From assembly GCA_003242605.1 (NCBI GenBank), contig QGUZ01000068.1, positions 1 to 19,665 on the forward strand: DNA of 19,665 nucleotides. Reading direction: 5' to 3'. Made by a program: the position numbers and the translations under genes. Positions 1-6,498 of this stretch are shown here, in pieces; position 1 is the stretch's first letter, and each line of letters starts with the position of its first letter. A model generated the notes under the pieces. It saw only the letters and a list, made by a program, of their open reading frames with translations, was not told the origin of the DNA and did no database searches. This DNA is from Actinomycetota bacterium. GTDB lineage: Bacteria; Actinomycetota; Actinomycetes; Streptosporangiales; Streptosporangiaceae.

Positions 1-75
1 CGCACCGTGGGCCGGTGGGTGAACGAGACCTTCCGCCGCCGGCCGATGATCATCCCCGTGGTGATCGAGGTCTGA
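1..75 (+). CDS. rnj: Ribonuclease J, C-terminal 24 residues (partial)
   Basis: Only the last 24 codons are present; the gene starts left of the window. The frame ends RRRPMIIPVVIEV-stop, and the preceding residues (VGRWVNETF) fit the conserved C-terminus of actinobacterial RNase J, a metallo-beta-lactamase/beta-CASP ribonuclease that matures and degrades RNA. In Streptomyces, RNase J lies a few genes upstream of ftsK on the same strand, and ftsK follows here at 6499, which supports the call. What is seen is a short C-terminal match; the identity is recalled family knowledge. No catalytic motif lies in the window. Confidence 0.7.
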   Translation, partial: RTVGRWVNETFRRRPMIIPVVIEV

Positions 76-78
76 CAC

Positions 79-97
79 CGGCCGGGCTCCCCGGCCG
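79..97 (+). terminator. GC-rich hairpin after RNase J
   Basis: A perfect 8-bp stem (CGGCCGGG at 79-86, CCCGGCCG at 90-97) with a 3-nt loop begins 3 nt after the rnj stop. There is no T-tract, as is common for actinobacterial terminators. It lies between two convergent genes and could serve both strands. Confidence 0.45.
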
Positions 98-161
98 ATG
101 CGCCCGCACCGGCCGGGGCGGGTCGGCGCACCGCCGCGTCCGGGCCGTCAAGCGGTGGACG

Positions 162-1757
162 TCAGCGAAGGTGGACGTGGCACCGGTGGGCCCGGCCCCT
201 GAACCGGTGGACCGCCTTCGGTTCCCGGTACCGCCAGCGGCACCCCTCGGCGCGCTGCGCCCGGCTGAGCGGAATCGTCCTGCCCTTCCGCGTCACGCAG
301 TACGCGCGCAGCCGCGGCGAGATGCGGAATGCCGCCCACTTCCGGCCGAGCGACCGGCAGTACACCCTGAACCGTCCCGGGCCGAGCCCGGTGAGCCGGG
401 GCGGCGAGGTCGCGGGCCGCGTCCTCTCGTCCGCGGTCGGGGCCGACGTGGGCGTCACGGTGGCCGTCGCAGAGGGCGTCGCCGCGGACGCCGCGGACGG
501 TCTCGATGGCGGGGCCGGGGCGGGCGTCGCGCGGGGGCCGGTGGGCCGCCACGTGGGCGCGCCCCTGCCGGTGGCGGCGGCAAGGGGTGATGCGGCCGGT
601 AGGCGCCGGGCGGCGGCGCCGATGCCGCGACCGGTGGGCCTGGCGGTGCCGGTCGGTGCCGCGCCCGTGGGGGACGGCGCGGCGGGGCCGGACGACGGCG
701 GGCCGGCCGGTGCCGCGTGCTCCCGGTCGGGCGGCGACGGGTTGAGGACATGAGTCACCAGCAGGATCACCGCCGTCGCGGCGGCCACCGCCGCGGCGAC
801 CGGCAGCAGCCGCCGGCGCCGCCGGGAGGCGGGGGCGTCCCCGGTCTTCGCGGCGCGGCCCGCCGGGGTCGGCCGGTCCGCCGTGCCGGGCGGCGCCTCC
901 GTGGCGGCCGCCGGCGGGAGGGTCGCCCCGGCGTTCTCCGCGGCCGCGTGTCCGTTGCGCCGTACCAGACGGTCGAGGATCCGGTGCGCGGACGGCCGGT
1001 CCGCGGGGTTCTTGGCGAGGCACTCGGCGAGCAGGTCCCGCAGCGGGGGCTCGACGCCGTCCAGGTCGGGCGGCTCGTTCAGCACCCGGTTCATGATCGC
1101 GGGCGGCGAGTCCACGCCGAACGGCGGGCGCCCCGTGGCTGCGAACGCCATCGTGGCCGCCCAGGCGAACACGTCCACGGCGGGGCCGAGCTCGCGCCCG
1201 TCGAACTGTTCCGGGGCCATGAAGGCGGGCGTGCCCACCCCGGTCGTCACGGTGCCGGTCCCGGCGAGCGCGCGGGCGATGCCGAAGTCGATCACGCGGG
1301 GCCCGTCCGGGCCGAGCAGCACGTTCTGCGGTTTGAAGTCCCGGTGCACCACACCGGCGTCGTGCAGCGCGACGAGCGCGGTCGCGGTACCGATCGCGAG
1401 CCGGTCGAGCGCGCCGCCCGTGCGCGGCCCCTCCCGGGCCACCACGGCGTGCAGCGACGGGCCCGGCACGTACTCGGACACGATGTACGGGCGGTCGCCG
1501 ACCAGGCCCGAGTCGAGCACCTGCGCGATGCAGAACCGGGCCACCCGCTTGGCGGCGGTCAGCTCGCGGGTGAACGCGTCGCGCAGCGTGCGGTCCGCGC
1601 CGATCGGGGCGTGGAACAACTTGATCGCGACGGCGGAACCGTCCTCGGCCTCGCCGAGGTAGACGACCCCCTGGCCACCCGAGCCGATGCGCCCGGTCAA
1701 CCGGTACGGCCCGAGCCGGGTCGGGTCGGCGGGGTCCAGGGGCTGGGCGTCCGGCAT
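162..1757 (-). CDS. Membrane-anchored Ser/Thr protein kinase (PknB/Hanks type) with Cys-containing extracytoplasmic domain
   Basis: The 531-residue product is a receptor-type eukaryotic-like kinase that would phosphorylate cytoplasmic proteins on Ser/Thr. The kinase domain is about residues 15-265: glycine loop GSGGQG (25-30), ATP-binding Lys46, catalytic HRDFKPQN (Asp140), DFG (157-159), APE (181-183). A Pro/Ala-rich juxtamembrane stretch and an Arg cluster lead to one membrane helix at about 317-338. Then come about 120 Pro/Ala/Thr-rich residues and a basic C-terminal module (about 462-531) with cysteines at 467, 487, 506 and 526, which would be extracytoplasmic. No PASTA repeats are seen. 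I chose the ATG at 1757 because the kinase domain begins just after it; longer upstream frames look non-coding. No clear ribosome site precedes it, and a TACGCT hexamer lies 6 nt upstream. The gene is divergent from the IclR regulator. The catalytic set is intact, so an active kinase is likely; the sensed signal is unknown. Confidence 0.93.
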   Translation of the reverse strand: MPDAQPLDPADPTRLGPYRLTGRIGSGGQGVVYLGEAEDGSAVAIKLFHAPIGADRTLRDAFTRELTAAKRVARFCIAQVLDSGLVGDRPYIVSEYVPGPSLHAVVAREGPRTGGALDRLAIGTATALVALHDAGVVHRDFKPQNVLLGPDGPRVIDFGIARALAGTGTVTTGVGTPAFMAPEQFDGRELGPAVDVFAWAATMAFAATGRPPFGVDSPPAIMNRVLNEPPDLDGVEPPLRDLLAECLAKNPADRPSAHRILDRLVRRNGHAAAENAGATLPPAAATEAPPGTADRPTPAGRAAKTGDAPASRRRRRLLPVAAAVAAATAVILLVTHVLNPSPPDREHAAPAGPPSSGPAAPSPTGAAPTGTARPTGRGIGAAARRLPAASPLAAATGRGAPTWRPTGPRATPAPAPPSRPSAASAATPSATATVTPTSAPTADERTRPATSPPRLTGLGPGRFRVYCRSLGRKWAAFRISPRLRAYCVTRKGRTIPLSRAQRAEGCRWRYREPKAVHRFRGRAHRCHVHLR

Positions 1758-1763
1758 GAGGTC

Positions 1764-1769
1764 AGCGTA
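1764..1769 (-). promoter_or_regulatory. Putative -10 hexamer for the kinase, leaderless arrangement
   Basis: Read on the minus strand, TACGCT is followed by 6 nt (GACCTC) and then the ATG at 1757. This is the spacing expected if transcription starts at the start codon. No convincing -35 is seen. Inference from position only. Confidence 0.35.
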
Positions 1770-1795
1770 ACCAAGACGATCGCGTTCGCCGATAC

Positions 1796-1830
1796 TTTGC
1801 GCACAACTACTGTGACGCTGCGTGCGCAAA
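1796..1830. repeat. 9-bp inverted repeat in the kinase/iclR intergenic region
   Basis: TTTGCGCAC (1796-1804) and GTGCGCAAA (1822-1830) are perfect inverted arms separated by 17 nt. A further CCGCAAA at 1834-1840 partly repeats the right arm. The element sits 39 nt upstream of the kinase start and about 94 nt upstream of iclR, so it could be an operator for the neighbouring IclR protein or another regulator. No function is proven by sequence. Confidence 0.55.
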
Positions 1831-1911
1831 TATCCGCAAATCACCCCGGCGCGGCGTCCTCCGCGGTCTCGGGCGTCCACCGGCCCGGGCCCGGCCGCCG
1901 TAGGCCGCGAG

Positions 1912-1917
1912 TAGGCT
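1912..1917 (+). promoter_or_regulatory. Putative -10 hexamer for the IclR gene, leaderless arrangement
   Basis: TAGGCT is followed by 6 nt and the GTG start at 1924, matching a leaderless actinobacterial promoter. No -35 resemblance is evident in the GC-rich sequence upstream, and no Shine-Dalgarno sequence precedes the GTG. Confidence 0.4.
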
Positions 1918-1923
1918 CGATTC

Positions 1924-2834
1924 GTGGTCAGGGAAGGCAGTTCCATCGACAAGGCGCTCGCCGTGCTGGAGGCCGTCGCCGAGCATCACCGGCTCACCGA
2001 GATCGCGGCCGCCGCCGGGGTGTCGAAGTCGACCGCGCACCGCATCCTGCAGTCGCTGGCCGAGTGGGGCTTCGCCCGGCCGGACGGCTCCGGCGGCTAC
2101 GAGCCCGGGCCGCGCATCCTCACCCTCGCGGCGCGGGCGATGAGCCGGTTCGACCCGGCCCGGCAGGCGGCCGGCGCGCTGCGCGCGCTGCACGACCGCA
2201 CCGGCCACACCGTGCACTTCGCCATCCGCGACGGCGACGAGGCCGTGTACGTGGAGAAGCTCGAGGGGCGCCGGCCGTACCAGATGACCTCCCGGGTCGG
2301 CATGGGCCTGCGGCTGCACTCGACCGCGATCGGCAAGGCGATCCTCGCGCGGCTTCCCGACGAGGAGGTGCTGGCGATCGCGGCCCGCACCCGCCTGGAG
2401 CCGCGCACCCCCAACACGCTCACCAGCGACGAGGACCTGCTCGCCGACCTCGCCGCCGTCCGCGCCCGCGGGTACGCGCTCGACGACGAGGAGAACGAGC
2501 CCGGCGTGCGCTGCGTCGCCGCCGCCGTCTTCGACCACACCGGCCGCGTGCTCGGCGGCATCTCCGTCTCCGCCCTCGCCCTCGACGCGTCGCGCGAGGA
2601 GATGGAGGCGCTCGGCCCCGAGGTCGTCGCCGCGGCCCGCGAGGTCTCCCTGGCCCTCGCGCCCCCCGCCGCCCTCCCCTCCCGGCCTCCGCGCCCCCCC
2701 GTCCCGGCCTCCCCCCCCCGCCCCGCCGTACGGCCGAGGCGTCCCGGCGGCGGCCGAGCAGGGGTCTCCCTGCCCGGCGCTACGGGGCCCTGCCCTGGGC
2801 GTCGCCGGTCATCGGGCGGGCGGGACGTCCGTGA
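1924..2834 (+). CDS. IclR-family transcriptional regulator, 3' end uncertain (probable frameshift)
   Basis: The N-terminal winged HTH is about residues 6-60 (IDKALAVLEAVAEH, then GVSKSTAHRILQSLAEWGF). The IclR effector domain is about 75-245, with LHSTAIGKAILA (131-142) and ENEPGVRCVAAAVFD (190-204). The typical fold ends near nucleotide 2658. No stop follows in this frame: it stays open antisense through the whole nmrA-like gene and continues in frame into the Rrf2 gene, stopping at 4209. A C7 run (2694-2700) and a C9 run (2711-2719) lie just after the conserved domain. If the true sequence had one more C, the frame would end at the TGA at 2832-2834, giving about 304 residues; I use that end provisionally. 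The family usually has about 250-270 residues. GTG 1924 fits the homologous N-terminus. Likely controls a catabolic gene set, not identifiable here. Confidence 0.75.
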
Positions 2835-3672
2835 GCAGGTCGGCCAGCGGGGTCGCCGGCCGCCCGGTGAGGTCGGGGACGACCGAGGTGACGTGGCAGA
2901 GGTGGCCGAGGCGGGTCGCCGCGCCGAACGACACGATCGCCTTCGCCGCCTCCGGGGGCAGCCCGGCGGCCTCCAGCTGCGCCGTCAGCTCGTCGTCGGC
3001 CACGATGACCGTCTCCACCGGACGGCCCCCGGCCTTCTCGGCGAGCGCCGCGAGGTCGGCGGCGGTGAGCGCCTCCGGGCCGGTCACGTCGTACGCGCGG
3101 CCCTCGTGCCCGTCCTGGGTGAGCACGGCCGCCGCGACCGCGGCGCAGTCCTCGCGGGTCACGTACGCGGTGGCGCCGTCGCCGGTGTTCGTCACGTACC
3201 GGCCGGTGGCGATCATCTGCCGGATGGCGGGGACCTGCATGTGCGCGTAGAGGTTGTTGCGGAGCATCGTCCACTTCAGACCGCTCTCGCGCAGCGCCTG
3301 CTCGGTGCCCGCGTGATCGGGGACGACGAGCGCCGGGTTGCCGGGCACCGGCTCCGGAACCGAGGTGTAGACGATGTGCCGCACCCCGGCCTCGGCCGCG
3401 CCCGCGATGGCGGCCTTGTGCTGGTCGAGGCGGGCGCCGACGGCGTCGGTGGAGATGAGCAGCAGCCGCTCGACGCCCGCGAACGCGGTGGGGAACGTGT
3501 CCGGCTCGGTGAAGTCGATCCGCCGCACCTGCGCGCCGCGCGCGGCGAGGTCGGCGAGCGCGGCCGGGTTGCGGGTGGTGAGCACCACCTCGCGCGGGTC
3601 GGCGAGCTGCAGCAGGCGCTCGGCGGTGCTGCGGCCGAGCCCGCCGGAGGCGCCGGTGATCGCGATGGCCAT
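2809..3672 (-). CDS. NmrA/QorB-like NAD(P)H-binding oxidoreductase
   Basis: The 287-residue product begins with a Rossmann motif (ITGASGGLG at residues 4-12) and has the layout of atypical short-chain dehydrogenases of the NmrA/HSCARG type. The overall pattern (VVLTTRNPAALADL, then VERLLLISTDAVGARLDQHK, YTSVPEP, and MLRNNLYAH) resembles QorB, NADPH:quinone oxidoreductase 2. It probably binds NAD(P)H and either reduces quinones or senses redox state. The ATG at 3672 is preferred over an in-frame GTG at 3696 because AGGACGG lies just upstream and the Rossmann strand starts at once. It is divergent from an Rrf2 regulator across 84 bp. Its 3' end would overlap the frameshift-corrected end of iclR by 26 bp in convergent orientation. 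Family confident, substrate not. Confidence 0.9.
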   Translation of the reverse strand: MAIAITGASGGLGRSTAERLLQLADPREVVLTTRNPAALADLAARGAQVRRIDFTEPDTFPTAFAGVERLLLISTDAVGARLDQHKAAIAGAAEAGVRHIVYTSVPEPVPGNPALVVPDHAGTEQALRESGLKWTMLRNNLYAHMQVPAIRQMIATGRYVTNTGDGATAYVTREDCAAVAAAVLTQDGHEGRAYDVTGPEALTAADLAALAEKAGGRPVETVIVADDELTAQLEAAGLPPEAAKAIVSFGAATRLGHLCHVTSVVPDLTGRPATPLADLLTDVPPAR

Positions 3673-3687
3673 GTCCCGTCCTATTCG

Positions 3688-3708
3688 CAATCGCACTGGT
3701 TACGATTG
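3688..3708. repeat. Inverted repeat CAATCG-N9-CGATTG, candidate operator
   Basis: Perfect 6-bp arms at 3688-3693 and 3703-3708 flank 9 nt in the divergent region between the QorB-like gene and the Rrf2 gene. The spacing suits a dimeric winged-helix repressor. It overlaps the 5' leader of the oxidoreductase, so binding could block its transcription. Confidence 0.45.
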
Positions 3709-3718
3709 ATGGCGAGAA

Positions 3719-3747
3719 ACTGTAGCCGTGATGGTTACGTATGGCAA
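3719..3747 (-). promoter_or_regulatory. Candidate promoter of the QorB-like gene
   Basis: On the minus strand TTGCCA (3742-3747) is separated by 17 nt from TACAGT (3719-3724), close to a sigma70-type -35/-10 pair. It points to the oxidoreductase start at 3672. The imperfect palindrome GTAGCC-N5-GGTTAC (3722-3738) lies in its spacer and -10. Confidence 0.45.
3722..3738. repeat. Imperfect palindrome GTAGCC-N5-GGTTAC
   Basis: Five of six positions pair between 3722-3727 and 3733-3738. The right half belongs to TGGTTACG (3732-3739), which recurs as a direct repeat at 3697-3704, 35 bp away. This may be a second binding site for the Rrf2 regulator encoded at 3757. Inference only. Confidence 0.35.
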
Positions 3748-3756
3748 GATGGGGCC

Positions 3757-4209
3757 ATGGCCCGCTCGACGAACACCCGGTTCGCGGTCGCCGTGCACGT
3801 GCTCACCTACCTCGCGGGCGTGGCGGGCGAGCGACCCGTCAGCTCCGACGAGCTGGCGGCGAGCGCGAACGTCAACCCCGTGCACGTGCGCCGGGTGCTC
3901 GGGCCGCTGCGGGCCGCCGGGATGGTGCGCTCCCGCCCGGGCGTGAACGGCGGCTGGGAACTCGGCCACCCCGCCGCGGACATCACGCTCGCCGCGGTGT
4001 GGCGGCTGCTCCAGGGGGACGACCCGGTGCTCGGCCTCCACGGCCCCAACCCCGCCTGCGAGATCGGCCGCCAGGTGCAGCGCTCGCTGACCGCCCTCGA
4101 CCGCGCCGTCGCCGACGCCGTCGCCGGCGAGCTCGGCCGGTTCACCGTGCACGACCTGATCACGGGTGAGGTGACCGCGAGCCTGGTGGCGCGAGCTGTT
4201 CAGGGGTGA
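3757..4209 (+). CDS. Rrf2-family transcriptional regulator (YwnA-like)
   Basis: The product has 150 residues, typical for Rrf2. The N-terminal winged HTH covers about residues 5-70 (FAVAVHVLTYLA, then SSDELAASANVNPVHVRRVLGPL and the wing GVNGGWEL). A helical C-terminal half follows with NPACEIG (98-104), whose Cys101 is the only cysteine. The IscR three-cysteine cluster is absent, so an Fe-S cluster bound by three Cys is unlikely; thiol sensing by Cys101 is possible. The ATG at 3757 fits family N-termini, though only GGGG lies upstream. The divergent QorB-like oxidoreductase and the repeats between them suggest that it represses that gene and itself. The reading frame is continuous with iclR because no stop intervenes, but this is a separate gene. 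Confidence 0.9.
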   Translation: MARSTNTRFAVAVHVLTYLAGVAGERPVSSDELAASANVNPVHVRRVLGPLRAAGMVRSRPGVNGGWELGHPAADITLAAVWRLLQGDDPVLGLHGPNPACEIGRQVQRSLTALDRAVADAVAGELGRFTVHDLITGEVTASLVARAVQG

Positions 4210-5322
4210 GCCTTCCAGGCGCACGGCGCGGCTGGTTCCGCCCGGCCGACGTGCCTTCGTGATGACGTCCGTGTTCGCGAAGGTGCCCGGATGGGCCATG
4301 CCGCACGTTCTGCTCACGATCGGCCGGATTCTTCGCAGGATGTCAGGAATTCCCGATGGCGGCAGGGCGGCGGGCCGTGCGCCGCTATCGCCTTACAGCC
4401 GAAGTCGTTCGCGGCGTCGAGCGGTTCCTCGAACGCCTGCGGGAAGCCTGAGGTGCGTTCCTTCTCGGAAGCGGTGGCGGCCGTCGGGGGATCCCGGCGT
4501 TCCGCCGGAAAAGCTCGGCATGCGTCCCAAGCGGCGCGGTGATGCCGGGAAGGCGGGTGTCGCGGTTTTGGTCGTCGAGCCGGTGTTCCAGGCGGATGGC
4601 TGCCTCCCCGGCGATGCCGCCTCGGCATGTCGTCCGGCCTCGCCAAGCGGATGACGCGGCTCTATCGGTGTCGCGCCTTGCGGCGGCATTCCGGCATGCG
4701 TTGTGACAGAGAGCTTTCCTGCGAGATCCGGCCCGGGGTCATTTGATCGCCGAGGGCGTGGTAGCCCAGATCAGGATGGTATGTGCTGTACTCAGAGGCG
4801 TGCGGCTTGGAATCGGGGAACAGGTCCTGATCGGGTGGTTGAACGGGCTCTGCGCTGTGGCGGTCCGATGGGCTGGAAAGAGCGCCTTAGACTCCTGGCA
4901 GAATACCTCCTGATATGGCGGCTAATTTCTGTAGGTTTATAAGAACATGATTGAGCTCGTTGTGTAGAGCGTGCTGCTCGATGCGCTTCCGACATGTGGG
5001 TCGGCGCGCTTCGGGCTTGCGTTGCGTGTGACCGGCATGCCCGGTTGGATGGGATTTGTGGGTGCTCAGGCTATCGGGTGAGAAACCGTCCGGCTGCCTA
5101 CGGACGAATGCGATCGGCGTGCACACCGCCGCGTGCTGAGAACGATTCGGTAATCGTTTCGGGTGAGTAGGCGGTGTGCGGGGGAGCGGCGTCGGACACG
5201 AAACCCCGGGCGCGGGGGAGAGTCCCCGCCTGCGGGCTACCCCGCGTTTCAGGCATGGTGCACCCCGGATGCGGCCGGTCGTGTCCGCTCACCTGGCCGG
5301 GCGCGCCTCCGCGGATAGCGGG
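4210..5322. other. Gene-poor 1.1-kb stretch with locally low GC
   Basis: No frame here has a convincing domain, ribosome site or normal codon use. Several medium frames overlap on both strands, look like GC-driven shadows, and are Arg/Pro-rich. GC falls from the surrounding level to about 43% at 4921-4980, unlike any gene nearby. Small frames such as 4356-4451 (31 codons with a helical, Arg-rich end) and 4868-4942 (24 codons with A/T-ending codons) may be remnants of foreign or decayed genes. A nested inverted repeat lies at 5121-5179. Possible contents are a decayed mobile segment, an unannotated RNA or simple spacer. Confidence 0.5.
5121..5179. repeat. Nested inverted repeat, possible structured RNA or protein-binding site
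   Basis: The outer arms GCACACCGCC (5121-5130) and GGCGGTGTGC (5170-5179) pair perfectly over 10 bp. Inside and almost coaxial are the perfect 6-bp arms AACGAT (5141-5146) and ATCGTT (5153-5158) around TCGGTA. The whole 59-nt element lies in the gene-poor stretch, about 145 nt beyond the end of the PfkB gene. It could fold as a long stem with an internal loop. No T-tract follows on either strand. Confidence 0.6.
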
Positions 5323-6282
5323 CTACCTACGGTTCTGCCCCGACGGCTGAGCGGAGGCGGTGTGCAGCAGCTCCTCGATCTCCTCCGGGGTGGCGACGCG
5401 GCCGGTGCCGCCCTGGCCGGCGAGGGAGATGGCGGCGGCGGCCATGCCCGCGCGGACGGCGTCGGCGAGGGGTTCGCCCTGGGCGAGGCGGGCGGCGAGG
5501 GTGCCGGCGAAGGCGTCGCCCGCGCCGGTCTGGTCGAGGATCTCGCGGGCGGGGAAGGCGGGGATCGTGACCGGGGGCGCGTCGGCCGTGCTGAGCAGGA
5601 CGCCGCCGGGGCCCTGTGTGACGGCGACGGCGGGGGCGCCGAGGCGGTGGCAGGCGCGGGCGGCCTCGGCCGGGTCGGCGGTGCCGAGGAGCGCGGTGCT
5701 GTCGCCGGGGCAGGACGGGGTGACCAGGGCGGAGTGCGGGGCGACGGCGGCGAGGGTGGCGCGGGCCGCCTCGGCGGTGGTGAGGCGGGAGCGGAAGTTC
5801 GGGTCGTAGACGACCCGGCCGCCGGCCGCGCCGGCCCGGCGTACGGCGTGCCGTACCAGCTCACCGCAGGAGGCGGAGAGGGCGGCGGTGATGCCGCTGA
5901 CGAGCAGCACGCGGGCCGACTCGAGCGGGACGTCGTCGAGGACGGCCGGGGTCATGCGGGAGGCGGCGCTGGCGGCGCGCAGGTAGACGAAGGCGCGTTC
6001 GCCGGTGGGGTCGGCGCCGACGGCGTAGGCGCCGGTGGGGCCGTCGCCGGGGCGCATCCAGCGGGTGTCGACGCCGTGCGCGGCGGCGAACGCGATCAGG
6101 CGCTCGCCGAACTCGTCCCGGCCCACCCGGGTGACGAGGGCGACGTGCGCGCCCGCGGCCGCCGCGGCGACGGCGGCGTTGAGGGCGTCGCCGGAGAAGG
6201 AGAGGCGGAAGTCGGCGGCCTCGGTGAGCGGCCGGGCCGCGGAGAACTCCACCAACGGCTCACCGATCACGACGACGTCCAT
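5323..6282 (-). CDS. PfkB-family carbohydrate kinase, 2-keto-3-deoxygluconate kinase type
   Basis: The 319-residue length is standard for PfkB/ribokinase enzymes, which transfer phosphate from ATP to a sugar. The N-terminal substrate region has FSGDALNAAVA (29-39). YDPNFRSRL (159-167) resembles the YDPN-R motif of 2-keto-3-deoxygluconate (KDG) kinases. The signature DQTGAGDAFAGT (250-261) holds the anion hole and catalytic Asp256. The ATG at 6282 is supported by AGGGAG 6-7 nt upstream. The gene stands alone, divergent from ftsK, with no KDPG aldolase or uronate gene in view, so pathway assignment is tentative. A fructokinase or other ketose kinase is the main alternative. All catalytic motifs look intact. 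Confidence 0.9.
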   Translation of the reverse strand: MDVVVIGEPLVEFSAARPLTEAADFRLSFSGDALNAAVAAAAAGAHVALVTRVGRDEFGERLIAFAAAHGVDTRWMRPGDGPTGAYAVGADPTGERAFVYLRAASAASRMTPAVLDDVPLESARVLLVSGITAALSASCGELVRHAVRRAGAAGGRVVYDPNFRSRLTTAEAARATLAAVAPHSALVTPSCPGDSTALLGTADPAEAARACHRLGAPAVAVTQGPGGVLLSTADAPPVTIPAFPAREILDQTGAGDAFAGTLAARLAQGEPLADAVRAGMAAAAISLAGQGGTGRVATPEEIEELLHTASAQPSGQNRR

Positions 6283-6498
6283 GGCTGCTCCCTTCGCCTC
6301 GCCGCGTCCCCGGAGGCGCCGATGCGCTGCGTCGCGCCGCGCGCGCCGGGGCGCCGCCCCGGACGACCAGGTGTTTTATGTAACGGAATATAGATTCGTG
6401 TAGTGAAATAGCGTAGCCAAAGGTGAGATTCAGGAGCACTCGGGATGCTTCCCGCGTGCCTCCGTCACAGGCCGGGGTTGCTTCGCTAGCCTCGGATC
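6283..6498. promoter_or_regulatory. Divergent promoter region between the PfkB kinase and ftsK
   Basis: This 216-bp gap contains an AT-rich core at about 6371-6416, including GGAATATAGATTC, that contrasts with the GC-rich flanks and probably carries the sugar-kinase promoter on the minus strand (TATATT is a possible -10). A GAAT-N4-ATTC half-palindrome lies in this core. No stronger operator was found. Confidence 0.45.
6464..6492 (+). promoter_or_regulatory. Candidate ftsK promoter, leaderless arrangement
   Basis: GTCACA (6464-6469) is 17 nt from TAGCCT (6487-6492), and 6 nt separate the hexamer from the ATG at 6499. The start codon would therefore be close to the 5' end of the mRNA. No Shine-Dalgarno sequence precedes the ATG, which agrees with a leaderless transcript. 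Confidence 0.45.

Noticed and set aside
1758..1952. Extended kinase start at 1952
   Set aside because: The added 65 residues have no kinase homology, overlap the iclR start and cross the inverted repeat; ATG 1757 immediately precedes the kinase fold.
717..2834. A 705-codon plus-strand frame
   Set aside because: Antisense to the kinase, then out of frame over iclR, with no recognisable domain. Only its stop at 2834 is of interest, as the frameshifted IclR end.
1924..4209. A single 761-residue IclR-Rrf2 fusion protein
   Set aside because: The middle third is antisense to an intact oxidoreductase gene and shows no domain; Rrf2 has its own start and divergent promoter context. Treated as stop loss or frameshift, not as one real protein.
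4356..4451. 31-codon frame with a helical Arg-rich end, possibly a remnant gene tail
   Set aside because: Too short, with no convincing ribosome site and no family match; mentioned only within the gene-poor stretch.
4868..4942. 24-codon hydrophobic mini-frame
   Set aside because: Codon use is A/T-ending, unlike local genes, and no ribosome site precedes it; consistent with chance in an AT-rich patch.
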